Part shown: positions 11,535 through 21,284 of the stretch, piece by piece
Layout of the letters: each line of letters opens with the position of its first letter
How positions within the stretch are numbered: the first letter of the stretch is position 1
Assembly (NCBI GenBank): GCA_037974965.1
Contig: JBBPFI010000006.1
Coordinates: 682,001 to 746,000 of the forward strand
Direction: 5' to 3'
DNA: 64,000 nt
DNA from: Dacryopinax spathularia
Lineage: Eukaryota > Basidiomycota > Dacrymycetes > Dacrymycetales > Dacrymycetaceae
Program-made: the position numbers and the translations under genes
The notes under the pieces: generated by a model
What the model saw: only the letters and a program-made list of their open reading frames with translations
Databases searched by the model: none
Told to the model about the DNA's origin: nothing

Positions 11535-12983
11535 ATGTCCGCCACCACAGTCGCCTTCAACCAAGCCCCCATTGTGGAGAAGTCCAGCGTTCTCAGCCCG
11601 GCTCTCAAGTTAGATGGAGAAGCAGAGCCAGACGTAGTCCGTTTCTCCGTAGAGGGCAAGTTCATCGGTACTCGGCCCGTCGTCCGCCCCGCGCTTGCCA
11701 CCGCCGCCGAAGACGACGCGACCAGGCGCCTGACGTCTATCCCGATCGTCGATATCTCCGGTCTCTTCTCCTTGTCCCCCTCCGAGCGCCAGAAGGCCGC
11801 GCAGGACCTGGCGAAGGGGTGCGAGGCGATCGGCTTCATCTACCTTACCGGCCATGGCGTCCCTCAAGAGTTGATTGACGGCGTGTTCGATGCTTCGAAG
11901 AGGTACTTTGCTCTCCCGCATGAGCAGAAGATGGAGAAATGGACGCACTCGAGCAAGCATCTGAGGGGTTACGAGCCCATGTATGAAGGCCACTTGGATC
12001 CTCGCAATCGCCTGGGTGGTACGTGCTCTCTCCCTTCTCTTCATGAGGCCCGGGGTAGGGCAAGCTGACCCCCAAAAAAGACAGGAAAGAAGGCTTCCTC
12101 ATGGGCTACGAACCCCAGCTCGACCCCTCCCCTCCCGCCACCCTCACGCCAGCGATGAAGAAACAGCTCGACGACCGCACGAACATGTTCCCAGACGATA
12201 CGCCCTGGTTCCGCTCGCCGATGAACGAGTACTTCACTGCGGTGTTGGACCTTTCTCGCAGGCTCATGCGGGCGTTCGGCTCGGCGCTCGGGGTCGGGGA
12301 GGAGTATTTCGACCAGGTGAAGTTCATGGACTACCCGGTGCATATTGCCATGAAGGTGCATTATTATCCTCCCCAAGAGACAGACGATAAGGAGGAGACG
12401 GGTATCGGAGCGCATACGGATTCTACCTGTGAGTCGTCCAGTTGTGCAAACCGCGAAGTTCCTAGGTTGACACGGCGACTTGCCAAGGTTTTACCCTGCT
12501 GCAGACGGATACGCCCGGGCTGGAAGTGCTCAACCCCCTCGGCCAGTGGGTTCCCGCTCCGCCAGTCCCAGGCGCATTCATCATGAATGTCGGCGACTTC
12601 CTCATGCGTCTGTCGAATGAACGTTTCATGAGCACCGTCCATCGGGTCAGGAACTTAACCGGCGGAGATCGGTACTCGATCCCGTTCTTCTTTATTCCTA
12701 ATCTTGAAGCGTCCCTTGAGGTGTGACTTGATTCGGTTAATGCAGCCCGAGAGTGAGCCTGAACATTTGTAGGTGCTGGAGACGTGCCAGTCGGCTGAGA
12801 ATCCGGCGAAGTTCCCGGCTGAAAGGGTCGGAGAGGTAAGGGATTTAAGGGAATCGGGGGAGTCCGAGAGAGCTCATAGTGTTGCTCCAGATATACAGCA
12901 AGAGACATGATGCGAAGATCGCAAAGCAGAGGGCTCGAGCGGGGAAGATAGGAGTGGTGCAGGAAGCTGTGGTTGTTGCCTAG
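11535..12983 (+). CDS. 2-oxoglutarate/Fe(II)-dependent oxygenase, IPNS-like (paralogue 1)
   Basis: Five exons: 11535-12018, 12081-12428, 12488-12720, 12773-12835, 12891-12983; 406 residues. Family enzymes use Fe(II), O2 and 2-oxoglutarate to hydroxylate, desaturate or cyclise small molecules; this substrate is unknown. An N-terminal DIOX_N region (SIPIVDISGLFSLSPSER, GFIYLTGHGVPQELI, HLRGYEPMYEG) is followed by the jelly roll. The iron ligands are visible: His and Asp in GAHTDST (split by intron 2) and the distal His in STVHRVRNLTGG, then RYSIPFF, whose Arg-x-Ser binds 2-oxoglutarate. A short segment before the DIOX_N region, VVRFSVEGKFIGTR, is conserved in the two paralogues at 41-45 kb. Exons 3 and 4 are 233 and 63 nt, as in the 41.1-kb copy. 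No signal peptide. Confidence 0.9.
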
Positions 12984-13472
12984 AGGCCCATGAGCCGAGA
13001 TCAGGCCCGCCCAGAATAGTCTGAAGCCGACGCCCGAAGAGTGATCTCCTTCGTTCCGACCATGTATGCAGCGAAGTAGAAAGGTTTCAATAGCTGAAAG
13101 AAAGTTGACAGGTTGTCATGAACATTCTAGACCAATATCATCAGTGCAGTCCATTGTCGGCCTCCGGACTAAGATACAAGATCGATGACGCGGGAGAGAA
13201 GCCGTTCGCGCGCACGTTGGCCGGAAGTATGCCGAATTGCCAAGAAGTGGCTGTGCAGCGAGTCAATCGAAACCGCGAGAACGCGCAGTCAGCTCACAGT
13301 GTCCGGGTTTGGTCCGTCAGTTCCCGTCGTACATAATCAGAGCTCACACCGTTCCTCTCTCCTTGTTCTCAGACCTCCTGAACGATTACTGCGTTCGCAC
13401 TTGACCGCTCCTCTCCCTCGTACTCTGCGCGTCCAACGCTCGCCCGCTACCCGCATAGACAAAACAACGAAG
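12984..13472. other. Intergenic, 489 bp
   Basis: 3' flank of the 2OG oxygenase gene and promoter of the TMBIM gene. The last 100 bp before 13473 are rich in CT and CTC runs, as expected of a basidiomycete leader. No gene seen. Confidence 0.5.
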
Positions 13473-14539
13473 ATGTCCTACCCAGTACCTCCGCCGTCAT
13501 ACCAGGCGCCTGGCAGCCCGACCAAGAACTACGGTGCTGCAGACGAAGCGCACCAGCCTCTGCTCGGCGAGACGGCAACCACGTCCGCCGCAGCGAGGAA
13601 TGCGATCTTTGACCAACCCCTGGCTGGCGACTTGCCAGATGACTTCAAGTATGGCACGACTGTCAGCGAGAGTGCTGTTGAGATCCAGCAAGGTATGTTT
13701 GGACTATCCTTGGAATGACAAACCCGATACTGACGCTCTGACCAGCATTCGTCCGCAAGGTGTACTCCATTCTCTTCCTACAAATCGTGAGTCGCTTCGC
13801 ATTTCAAGAGCTCGACCTGTTGCTCACACATACTACAGCTCGGCACTGTCATCATGGGCGCTGTGATGCGGACGGACGCCGCGATGTTCTTCGTCCAGAA
13901 GCACCCAAGTGTTGTGATCATCCCGCTCTTCGGGACACTCATCAACCTCGGTTTCCTCTTCTGGAAGCGTCACAGCCATCCGCTCAACCTCGTCCTACTC
14001 GCTACGTTCACCCTCATGGAGTCCGTTGCTATCGGCGCAGCGGTTGCATACTATGACCAGGTCGTGGTCATGCAAGCGCTCCTGATCACCCTGGGAGTCT
14101 TCCTCGGCCTGACCCTGTTCACTCTGCAATCAAAGGTAAGCACGTTTGCCTCACTTCTTCTGCAGGACAAACGAAGGCTTACTTCTCTCACCAGTACAAC
14201 TTCGACGGCATGGGCCCATTCCTCTTCGCTGGCCTGCTTGTGCTCGTTTTCTCCGGCTTCGTGCACATGTTCATCCCCTTCTCTCGTGGTGTCGACCTCG
14301 CGTACGGCATTGGAGGTGCACTGCTCTTCAGCGGATATATCGTCTACGACACACATCTGATCAACCGCCGCCTGAGCCCGGATGAGTATATCTGGGGGGC
14401 AATTGCGCTCTACCTGGACTTCATCAACCTCTGTCAGTCTATCATTATGCTCCTATCGAGGAGAGACAGAGATTGACACTTCTCATTTACTCCAGTCCTG
14501 TCCATCCTCCGGATCCTCAACAACGCCAACCGCGACTGA
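13473..14539 (+). CDS. BAX inhibitor-1 / TMBIM family membrane protein
   Basis: Five exons: 13473-13692, 13746-13786, 13839-14135, 14195-14432, 14496-14539; 279 residues. Family members are Ca2+-leak or pH-sensing proteins of ER, Golgi or vacuole membranes that modulate cell death and the unfolded protein response; the yeast relative is Bxi1/Ybh3. About 70 soluble N-terminal residues rich in Pro, Ala and Gly precede seven hydrophobic segments, starting at VRKVYSILFLQILGTVIMGA. The family signature near the C-terminus is present: LLFSGYIVYDTHLI followed by DEYIWGAIALYLDFINL, with the two Asp residues of the proposed pH sensor. It ends LSILRILNNANRD. The LFG/TMBIM4 branch fits best. Confidence 0.9.
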
Positions 14540-14968
14540 GCGAAGAGAAGATGCCTGAGAGGGTGTAATGAATGGACCATGGGTCAAAATCGGCGTTCTG
14601 TTACGATTTCCTCCTGTATTTGATTTCCTGTTTCTGTTCCTATTGCTGTATAAGTGTAAACTTAGCAGACTGATCACGATGTTTGAATGATCTATTATAT
14701 CCCCGCTGATCATATGCTATTTGAGTGCTCGTTCATTTCATGACTGGTATGGTAAGAGAAAGCCAGCGGACGGGATTCATGACCGGTTATTTGGCCGGAG
14801 GAGTGAGATCCCTGATGCTGAAACGCCGGTTACCCCGCACCATCCACACGCTGTCGATCAGCTAACTACTGTACTGTACGCACATATCCTCTGTTCGATC
14901 TCGCGCTTTCCTTTCTGTCTTCTCAGTATCCTTGCTATCTACTCCTCGCGATAACTGGAAATTCAAAA
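14540..14968. other. Intergenic, 429 bp
   Basis: 3' flank of the TMBIM gene and promoter of the quinone oxidoreductase gene. No gene or strong motif seen. Confidence 0.5.
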
Positions 14969-16527
14969 ATGCGAGCAATCGTAATAAACGAATACATGCA
15001 TCCGTCCAAGCGGACCGTGTAGGCCGTCTTCATCAGCCCCACCCTCCTGGGCTCATGCACCCCATAGGACAGAAGATGCACCCGAACCGAAGCTGGGTAA
15101 AAACGACGTCCTCGTAGATGTTGAGGTTGCGTGAGTGGCGCCTTCGTGAATGCTGCAGGTCTGCAGAAGGAACTGACTGGTGCGGGGTAGAGCGCTCAAC
15201 TTCTTTGACATACTGCAGTCGCAGGGGAAGTACCAGAGTGCGTCCCCATCTTTGTACCTTGACATCAAAATCTGACAGCTCGGGCCAGATCAACCCCCGT
15301 TCCCCTATGTCCTCGGCGCCGAAGTGAGCTCCTTCCCCTTCCCCCCATGGTCAGTGACAGGAACTCTCTCCTCACCCCCAAAAGTTATCAGGCACCATCT
15401 CCCCTAACTCTCCCATCCCCCGCGGCTGCAAGTTCAAGCCCGGCGACGCAGTGTTCGGCTATGGCCAAGGGGCATTCGGCGAGCGCGTAGCCTGCGACTA
15501 CCGGTTCCTCCTGCCCATACCGAAGGGGATGAGCTTCGAAGAGGCTGCGGGGCTGTACGTCACGTATCCTACGAGCTGGGAGGGGATCGTTAAGCGTGGC
15601 GAGACGAAAGCGGGGGAATGGGTGCTTGTACATGCCGGCGCAGGGGGGGTGGGGTTGTCGGCGGTGCAGATCGCGAAGTGTAAGCTCCTTCCTCCCTGCC
15701 GTTTATGAGAGAGGAGGGTGTATGCTCATGGCTGGCCTGGGGTAGCGCTGGGGGCGAAGGTGATCGCTACTGCTGGATCGCCAAGGAAGCTGGAGATATG
15801 TAAGGCTGTGGGAGGGGCGGATGAGGTGCTGGACTATACGAAGCCGGATTGGCAGAAGGAGGTGCTGCGGATAACAGGGGGAAAGGGTGTTGGTTCGCGT
15901 CGGTCTTCCTCTGCTTCGGACAGAGATCGCTGAGCGAGGGGGGCAGATGTGATATACGACCCCGTAGGACTGATTAAGGACTCGCTGAAGTGTATTGCTT
16001 GGAAGGGACGGGCCGTTGTTGTTGGGTGAGGACTATGCACTCTTTCGTGGGCGGTGGAGCTGATACCGGGAATAGCTTTGCCGGAGGAAAGATCGAGCAA
16101 ATCCCGACAAACTTGATCCTGCTCAAGAATATCTCGATTGTTGGTCTGCATTGGGGTGCATATACGAGTACGTGCTTGCGTTTCTTTGGTCTCCATCGGC
16201 TATATATAGCTGACCTTGATGCAGAGAATGAGCCTGAGCACGTGCCGGAAGTTTGGAAGGGTATTTTCGAGTACGCTCGCTGTTGTGCAGCACCATGACT
16301 AGCCGCTGACACCTGTACAGGCTGTTCGAAAGCGGGAAATTGAAACCGGCGGTATACGACCCCGTATACGTGTTCGTACCTTCTTTTTTCTTCTCGCCTT
16401 TGTGCGCTCACCCCAGGACAGAGGGCTCGACTCAGTGCCTGGAGCACTTGTGGACCTGGAAAACCGGAAAACGTGGGGCAAGGCGGTGGTACGGATTAAG
16501 GGAACATCTGGGAAAGCAAAGTTATAG
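14969..16527 (+). CDS. Quinone oxidoreductase-like MDR family enzyme
   Basis: Eleven exons: 14969-15018, 15068-15130, 15191-15237, 15289-15323, 15385-15679, 15746-15886, 15947-16025, 16076-16167, 16225-16270, 16321-16369, 16417-16527; 335 residues with every junction in phase. Zinc-free medium-chain dehydrogenase/reductases of this type reduce quinones or enones with NADPH. Landmarks are MRAIVINEYMHPS at the N-terminus, LNFFDILQSQGKY, PFPYVLGAE, GDAVFGYGQGAFGERV, the nucleotide-binding loop VHAGAGGVGLSAVQIAK (about residue 155), VIATAGSPRKLE, and the C-terminal NRKTWGKAVVRI. No structural-zinc Cys cluster is seen. Three splice junctions work only if the donor is shifted to GT|GTA; the resulting protein is continuous with the family. 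The gene is convergent with SUB1, with 84 bp between stop codons. Confidence 0.88.
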
Positions 16528-16611
16528 GATTGGACTGGGGATGGGTATTGTGGATGCAGGGGGAGGCATGTTGTTTCAATGTACAGGATATGGAAGATGC
16601 TTGATCGATTA

Positions 16612-17211
16612 TTATGACACGCTTGCGAGGGCTTCGTCTATTGATTGTATACCCTGTTTGAGTGCGTTGTACTGGTCAACATCGTCAGGAGGGGGAAACA
16701 CAAGTGAGCAAGGAAGATACGAACCTGCTCAACTGAGAGAGAAATTCCCTTCTTGCCGGGCTTTGTCTTCCCGTCTTTGTCTTGATAGAACTATCCACCA
16801 GCGGGTCAGCAAGCGCGACTAGACAGGATATGGATGAGACTAACCTCGCGAATGTCAACCAGGATTTTCCCCTTGAACCCTCGAATGGTGACATATCTGT
16901 TCTTGCCCAGTTCGATGTACTTTTCTCCATCTACTGGCCATGAGTGGAGAACGTTAGAGGATATGAGAGAAATTACCGTCATTCACTTTGACCGCACTGC
17001 TTGGTCCGCTAGCATCGTCTTTGGAAGAGGGTTTGTCTTTCTTTGGTTTCTTTCGAGTTCGATTGTCATTAGTGCTGTCCGCGTCATGCTGGAATGTTGG
17101 GCCCACCTTGGTGATGGGCTCGTCTCCATCCGCGTCGCTTTCGTTGAATAAGGGCTCCTCGTCCTCTTCATCCTCTATTATCGGCTTCGACACCTTCCTT
17201 TTCGCAGGCAT
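16612..17211 (-). CDS. SUB1: Transcriptional coactivator PC4/SUB1 homologue
   Basis: Exons complement(16612..16671, 16725..16790, 16845..16933, 16977..17211), 149 residues. PC4/Sub1 binds single-stranded DNA, joins RNA polymerase II pre-initiation complexes and helps protect against oxidative DNA damage. The N-terminal 70 residues are charged and Ser-rich (MPAKRKVSKPIIEDEEDEE), like the phosphorylated SEAC region of PC4. The ssDNA-binding domain follows: KYIELGKNRYVTIRGFKG, ILVDIREFYQDKDGK, KPGKKGISLSVEQYNALK. Basic and aromatic residues that contact DNA in PC4 are present. Nuclear location is expected. The start codon is the ATG at 17211; an ORF extension further 5' adds only unrelated residues. 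The gene shares a 341-bp upstream region with SND1. Confidence 0.93.
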
Positions 17212-17552
17212 AGCTGTAAGCAGCTTCAAACGCGTCGAACAGGTAGCAGAACGCGTCTAGTAACCCGTTGCTATGCTCGGTTCCGCCTGCAAGTGATACG
17301 TCATTCCAGGGCCCTCTTTCTCTTCACGCGGGGTACGGGCCACGTTCCATTTCCGCGTCGGCCGTTCGGGGTCGCACGACAAAGTGAGAAGATCTCATCG
17401 TGTCCCCTACGACTCCGTCGAAACAAAACCAACATCTCATCATTTGCTTCGTCCTTCAATCAATCAATCTTGCAACTCGGCTTGTTCTTGTCGTCGCAAT
17501 CTGCAATTAACGTACATATCAAGCAATCGTTTCTTGATTTACCCTTGCAAAA
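17212..17552. promoter_or_regulatory. Bidirectional promoter, SUB1 / SND1
   Basis: 341 bp between two divergent start codons. The SND1 side ends with a T/C-rich leader and several CAAT or TCAAT runs (17452-17466). No TATA box. A shared promoter is inferred from spacing only. Confidence 0.5.
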
Positions 17553-20500
17553 ATGTCTATGTCTGCTGTGAGTGGTCCTTGTTCTAGGTCTAGTGTGGGG
17601 GCCCGGAGACTGACTTTTTGGGGGTAGATCGTCAAATGTTTGTGGGATTGATGTGGATGTTGCGGGGTTGTGCTGATTTGTGGTTTTGGCAGCTGTCGCC
17701 TCGGGTGATACCCTCGTACTACGTGGACCTCCTGGACCAAATGGACAACCTCCTAAAGAGCGGTGAGTCCTACCGGTAGTCATCCGTCGGACCCAATTCT
17801 GAATAACCGTGCAGCATCTTGCATCTTGCCGACATCACCGCTCCACGCATAGGTAGTGCTACCAGGGAAGATGAAGTGCGTGCCTCTTTGGTCTAAGCAG
17901 ATAATTTATGCTGAACAACTCTGCAGCCCTGGGCCTACGAATCCCGCGAATTCCTGCGCGCCCTCGCCGTCGGCAAGCAAATCCACTTCAACGTCACGCA
18001 CGCCCTCGGACCCTCGAACGATGGCGGTCAGCGGGATATCGGCACTGGGATTGTTGGCGGTGCTGATGTGGCTTCTGAGATCCTGAAGAACGGGTGGGCG
18101 AAGGTGAAGGAGGGGAAGAGGGACGAGACGGAGGAGGATGTGAAGCGTAAGCAGCTGGAGGCGAAGGCAAAGGAGGAGGGGAAGGGCTTGTGGAACCCGG
18201 AAGGGCCTAAGGTGCGCCTCGGTAGTACCCGGTTGAGCCGCAACATTAACGACTCCTAGGAACGCACTGTCAACTACGCTATGCCTACCGACCCCTTCGC
18301 CTTTCTGAATGAGTGGAAGGGCAAGCCAGTTGACTGTATGTGTGAACCTCGATATATGCGCACAATACTCACGCAACTGCAGCTCTCGTCGAGCAAGTAC
18401 GCGATGGCGACCATCTCCGCATACGTCTGCTCCTCTCGGACGACAACCACCAGTTCATCAACCTCTCCATCGCTGGTATCCGCTGCCCTCGCTCCAGTCC
18501 GAAGGAAGGCGAGCCGGGAGACGAGTTCGGGAATGAAGCTCGCTTCTTTAGCGAGTCACGCCTGCTGCAGAGGCACGTCAAGACTACGCTGCTTTCCCTG
18601 CCTGCGCCTGCTGCAACACCGCTGAATGCGAATACTGCCCCTGCTCCGCCGTCCTACTTCATTGGCGTGGTGATACATCCTGTGGGCAACATCGCCGAGT
18701 TCTTGGTTCAGGCTGGCCTGGCACATGTTGTCGGCTGGCATGCCGGCATGCTTTCCTCACTTGGCATCATGGAGCGACTGCGTGCTGCTGAAGCGTGAGT
18801 CACCGTAGTCTCCGAGCAGGATCAAAGCTGAATGCAAGAATTGGCAGACAAGCCAAACAGCAGCGCCTCGGCGTGTACAAGAGTGCCGCCCCAGCCGCAT
18901 CTACCACCACCTCCGGTCCAGCCGCACGCTCCGACAGCCGCACATTCGAAGGCCAAGTGATCCGTGTCTGGACAGGCGACCAGATATCCGTCCTTGAGCA
19001 AGGAACGAAGAAAGAGCGGCGCATACAGCTCAGTTCTGTCCGTGCAGCACGGGCGAACGACCCGAAGCAGGCTCACTGGGCTAACGAGGCTCGCGAGGTA
19101 AGGCGTCGTTGAAGTTTCTTGGTTGATTTTGAGGCTGAAAGAGCTCTTCATCCCAGTTCCTCAGGAAGAAACTGATCGGAAAGCATGTTCGTGTGCATGT
19201 GGACTATATTCGGCCTCCGGAGGGCGAGTACGAAGAACGAGAGTGCGCGACCGTCCGTGTTGGAGGCGGCAATGTGTACGTCCTCTTGCTCGTCCTCTCT
19301 GGTGACCTCTGGAGGATGATTGACGGTTGGTCGAAAAGGAACATTGCGGAGCAGCTTATTGAGAAGGGACTTGCTACAGCTATGCGGCATCGGAGGGATG
19401 ACGAGAATCGGTCGCCGGATTATGATAAGTTTATGGCCGCGGAGCAAGCGTACGTTCTTCAAGTCATCGTCCATATACGGGGAACTCACATGTTGACATG
19501 TTTAGGGCGGTCGCTGCTGCTCGTGGTCTACATTCGCCAAAGGAGGTACCGCCAACTAGGATAGGTAACGCATCGGAAGTAAGATTGATAATAGCTGCCA
19601 CAAGATGCAGATGTTGACACCTTGCCAGACTCATGCCAAAGCCGTCCAATTCCTTTCCTCTTTCAAGCGTGCGGGACGCGTACCGGCCGTTGTGGAATAC
19701 GTTGCGGCAGGCTCCCGGTTCAAGTCAGTGCGAATTTGGGTCTTTTACGTGGCCATACGTTGATTAACCACACCTTAGACTTTATCTTCCCAAAGAAAAT
19801 CAGACTCTCACGCTTGTCCTTGCCGGAATCCGCGCTCCTCGGACAGCAAGGAACCAGTCCGAAACGAGCGAGCCGTATGGTCCGGAGGCTCTAGAGTTCG
19901 CCAACCGTCGTTTCATGCAGCGGGACGTCGAGGTGGAGTTTGACAATGTGGACAAGTCGGGTGGGTTTATCGGGACCATGTGGGTGAACAAGTCCGAGAA
20001 CGCGGCCTTATCGCTCGTCCGTGAGGGACTGGCTTCCGTGCATGCCTACTCGGCTGAGGGGCTCCCATATGCTCAACAGTTGTACGACGCTGAAGTGAGG
20101 CGATTTCGATTATTCGGGACTGAGCGGCGTTGGCTAACACGTTGTCGACAGAATGAAGCAAAGAAGGAGAAGAAGAATGTGCGTTCGGCCCCCGTGACAA
20201 TCGTCATTCTGGCTAATTCCTATTATAGCTTTGGTCCAACTATACGGATGATGCGCCTGTGGAAGTGGAGGCAAACGGACACGCAAATGGAGATGCGACT
20301 CCCGCTGCTCCGGAATACTTAGACGTCATCATCTCCGACATCCGGAGTGGCCCGACCGGGATGACATTCTCGGTGCAGATCCTCAAGGACGGCAGTAAGC
20401 CTAAATCCGGTTTCCGGTTTTGGAAAGTGAATGACACGATGGCCAGGCGTTGCTGCGTTGGAGAAGATGATGAGTGACTTTGCTATTCATAATCGGACGG

Positions 20501-21284
20501 CAAGCTCCGCGCCAGGCTTCATACCAAAGAAGGGCGACCTTGTCTCCGCGAAGTTCAGCGCTGATGGACAATGGTAAGCGAGTGGCTCAAACAACAATTC
20601 AATCTGTGCCTGACAAGTCAATAGGTACCGAGCGAAAGTCGTCCGCTCTTCGCCGGTCAAGAAGGAGGCTGAAATTACATTCATGTAAGACGGCCGCCGT
20701 GGGTCGAGTTCGCGATGCTGAACTTTGTCTGTAGTGATTACGGCAACGAAGAAACCGTTCCTTTCTCGCAGATGCGCCCATTAGATGCAAAGTTCAAGGC
20801 GCTGCCCGCCCAGGCAACCGATGCGCGTTTGAGGTACAATACGGTCATGCTCAGTCATTGAATGAGTCGGCTCAACTGATTGGCTGTCCAGCTTTGTCAA
20901 GCTTGTGGGAACAGAAAGCGAATACGGCGAAGAAGCCCTCCAGCGGTTCCACAGTCTCTGCGAGGTGCGTGCATGGGATTAAGCGGTATTGGATTTGTAT
21001 TGATCTTGGCATCATTGCAGGGGCGCAAACTGATAGCTATTACCGATTATCGCGAAGGCCCATTGCTCCATCTTCGTTTGATTGATCCAACTTCGGCCTC
21101 GTTGACCGATCCTTCGGCATGTATCAATGTAGACCTTGTCCGAGAAGGATTGGCTCAGGTGGACAAGAGCTGCAAATACCTGTCGTCGAACCCCACGATC
21201 AGCAAGGCGCTGACGGCTGCTGCGGAGGAAGCGAGGAGGGAGCGGCTGGGGATCTACGAGTACGGGGATGTCTCTGAGGACTGA
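17553..21284 (+). CDS. SND1: Staphylococcal nuclease domain protein SND1 (Tudor-SN)
   Basis: Twenty exons, 902 residues, every junction in phase: 17553-17567, 17628-17637, 17693-17762, 17815-17875, 17927-18211, 18260-18335, 18383-18794, 18848-19097, 19157-19275, 19339-19449, 19506-19578, 19629-19723, 19779-20094, 20152-20178, 20229-20394, 20447-20573, 20625-20684, 20735-20833, 20892-20964, 21021-21284. SND1 is a conserved RNA-binding protein acting in RNA stability, stress granules, splicing and transcriptional coactivation. Four OB-type SN domains occupy about residues 1-640 (SN1 opens [16 protein letters not shown]), followed by a Tudor domain at about 700-790 ([19 protein letters not shown], then DYGNEETV) inside a fifth split SN domain that ends [12 protein letters not shown]. 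Length matches the family (about 900). The family N-terminus is restored only if exon 2, 10 nt long, is included. Confidence 0.93.
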
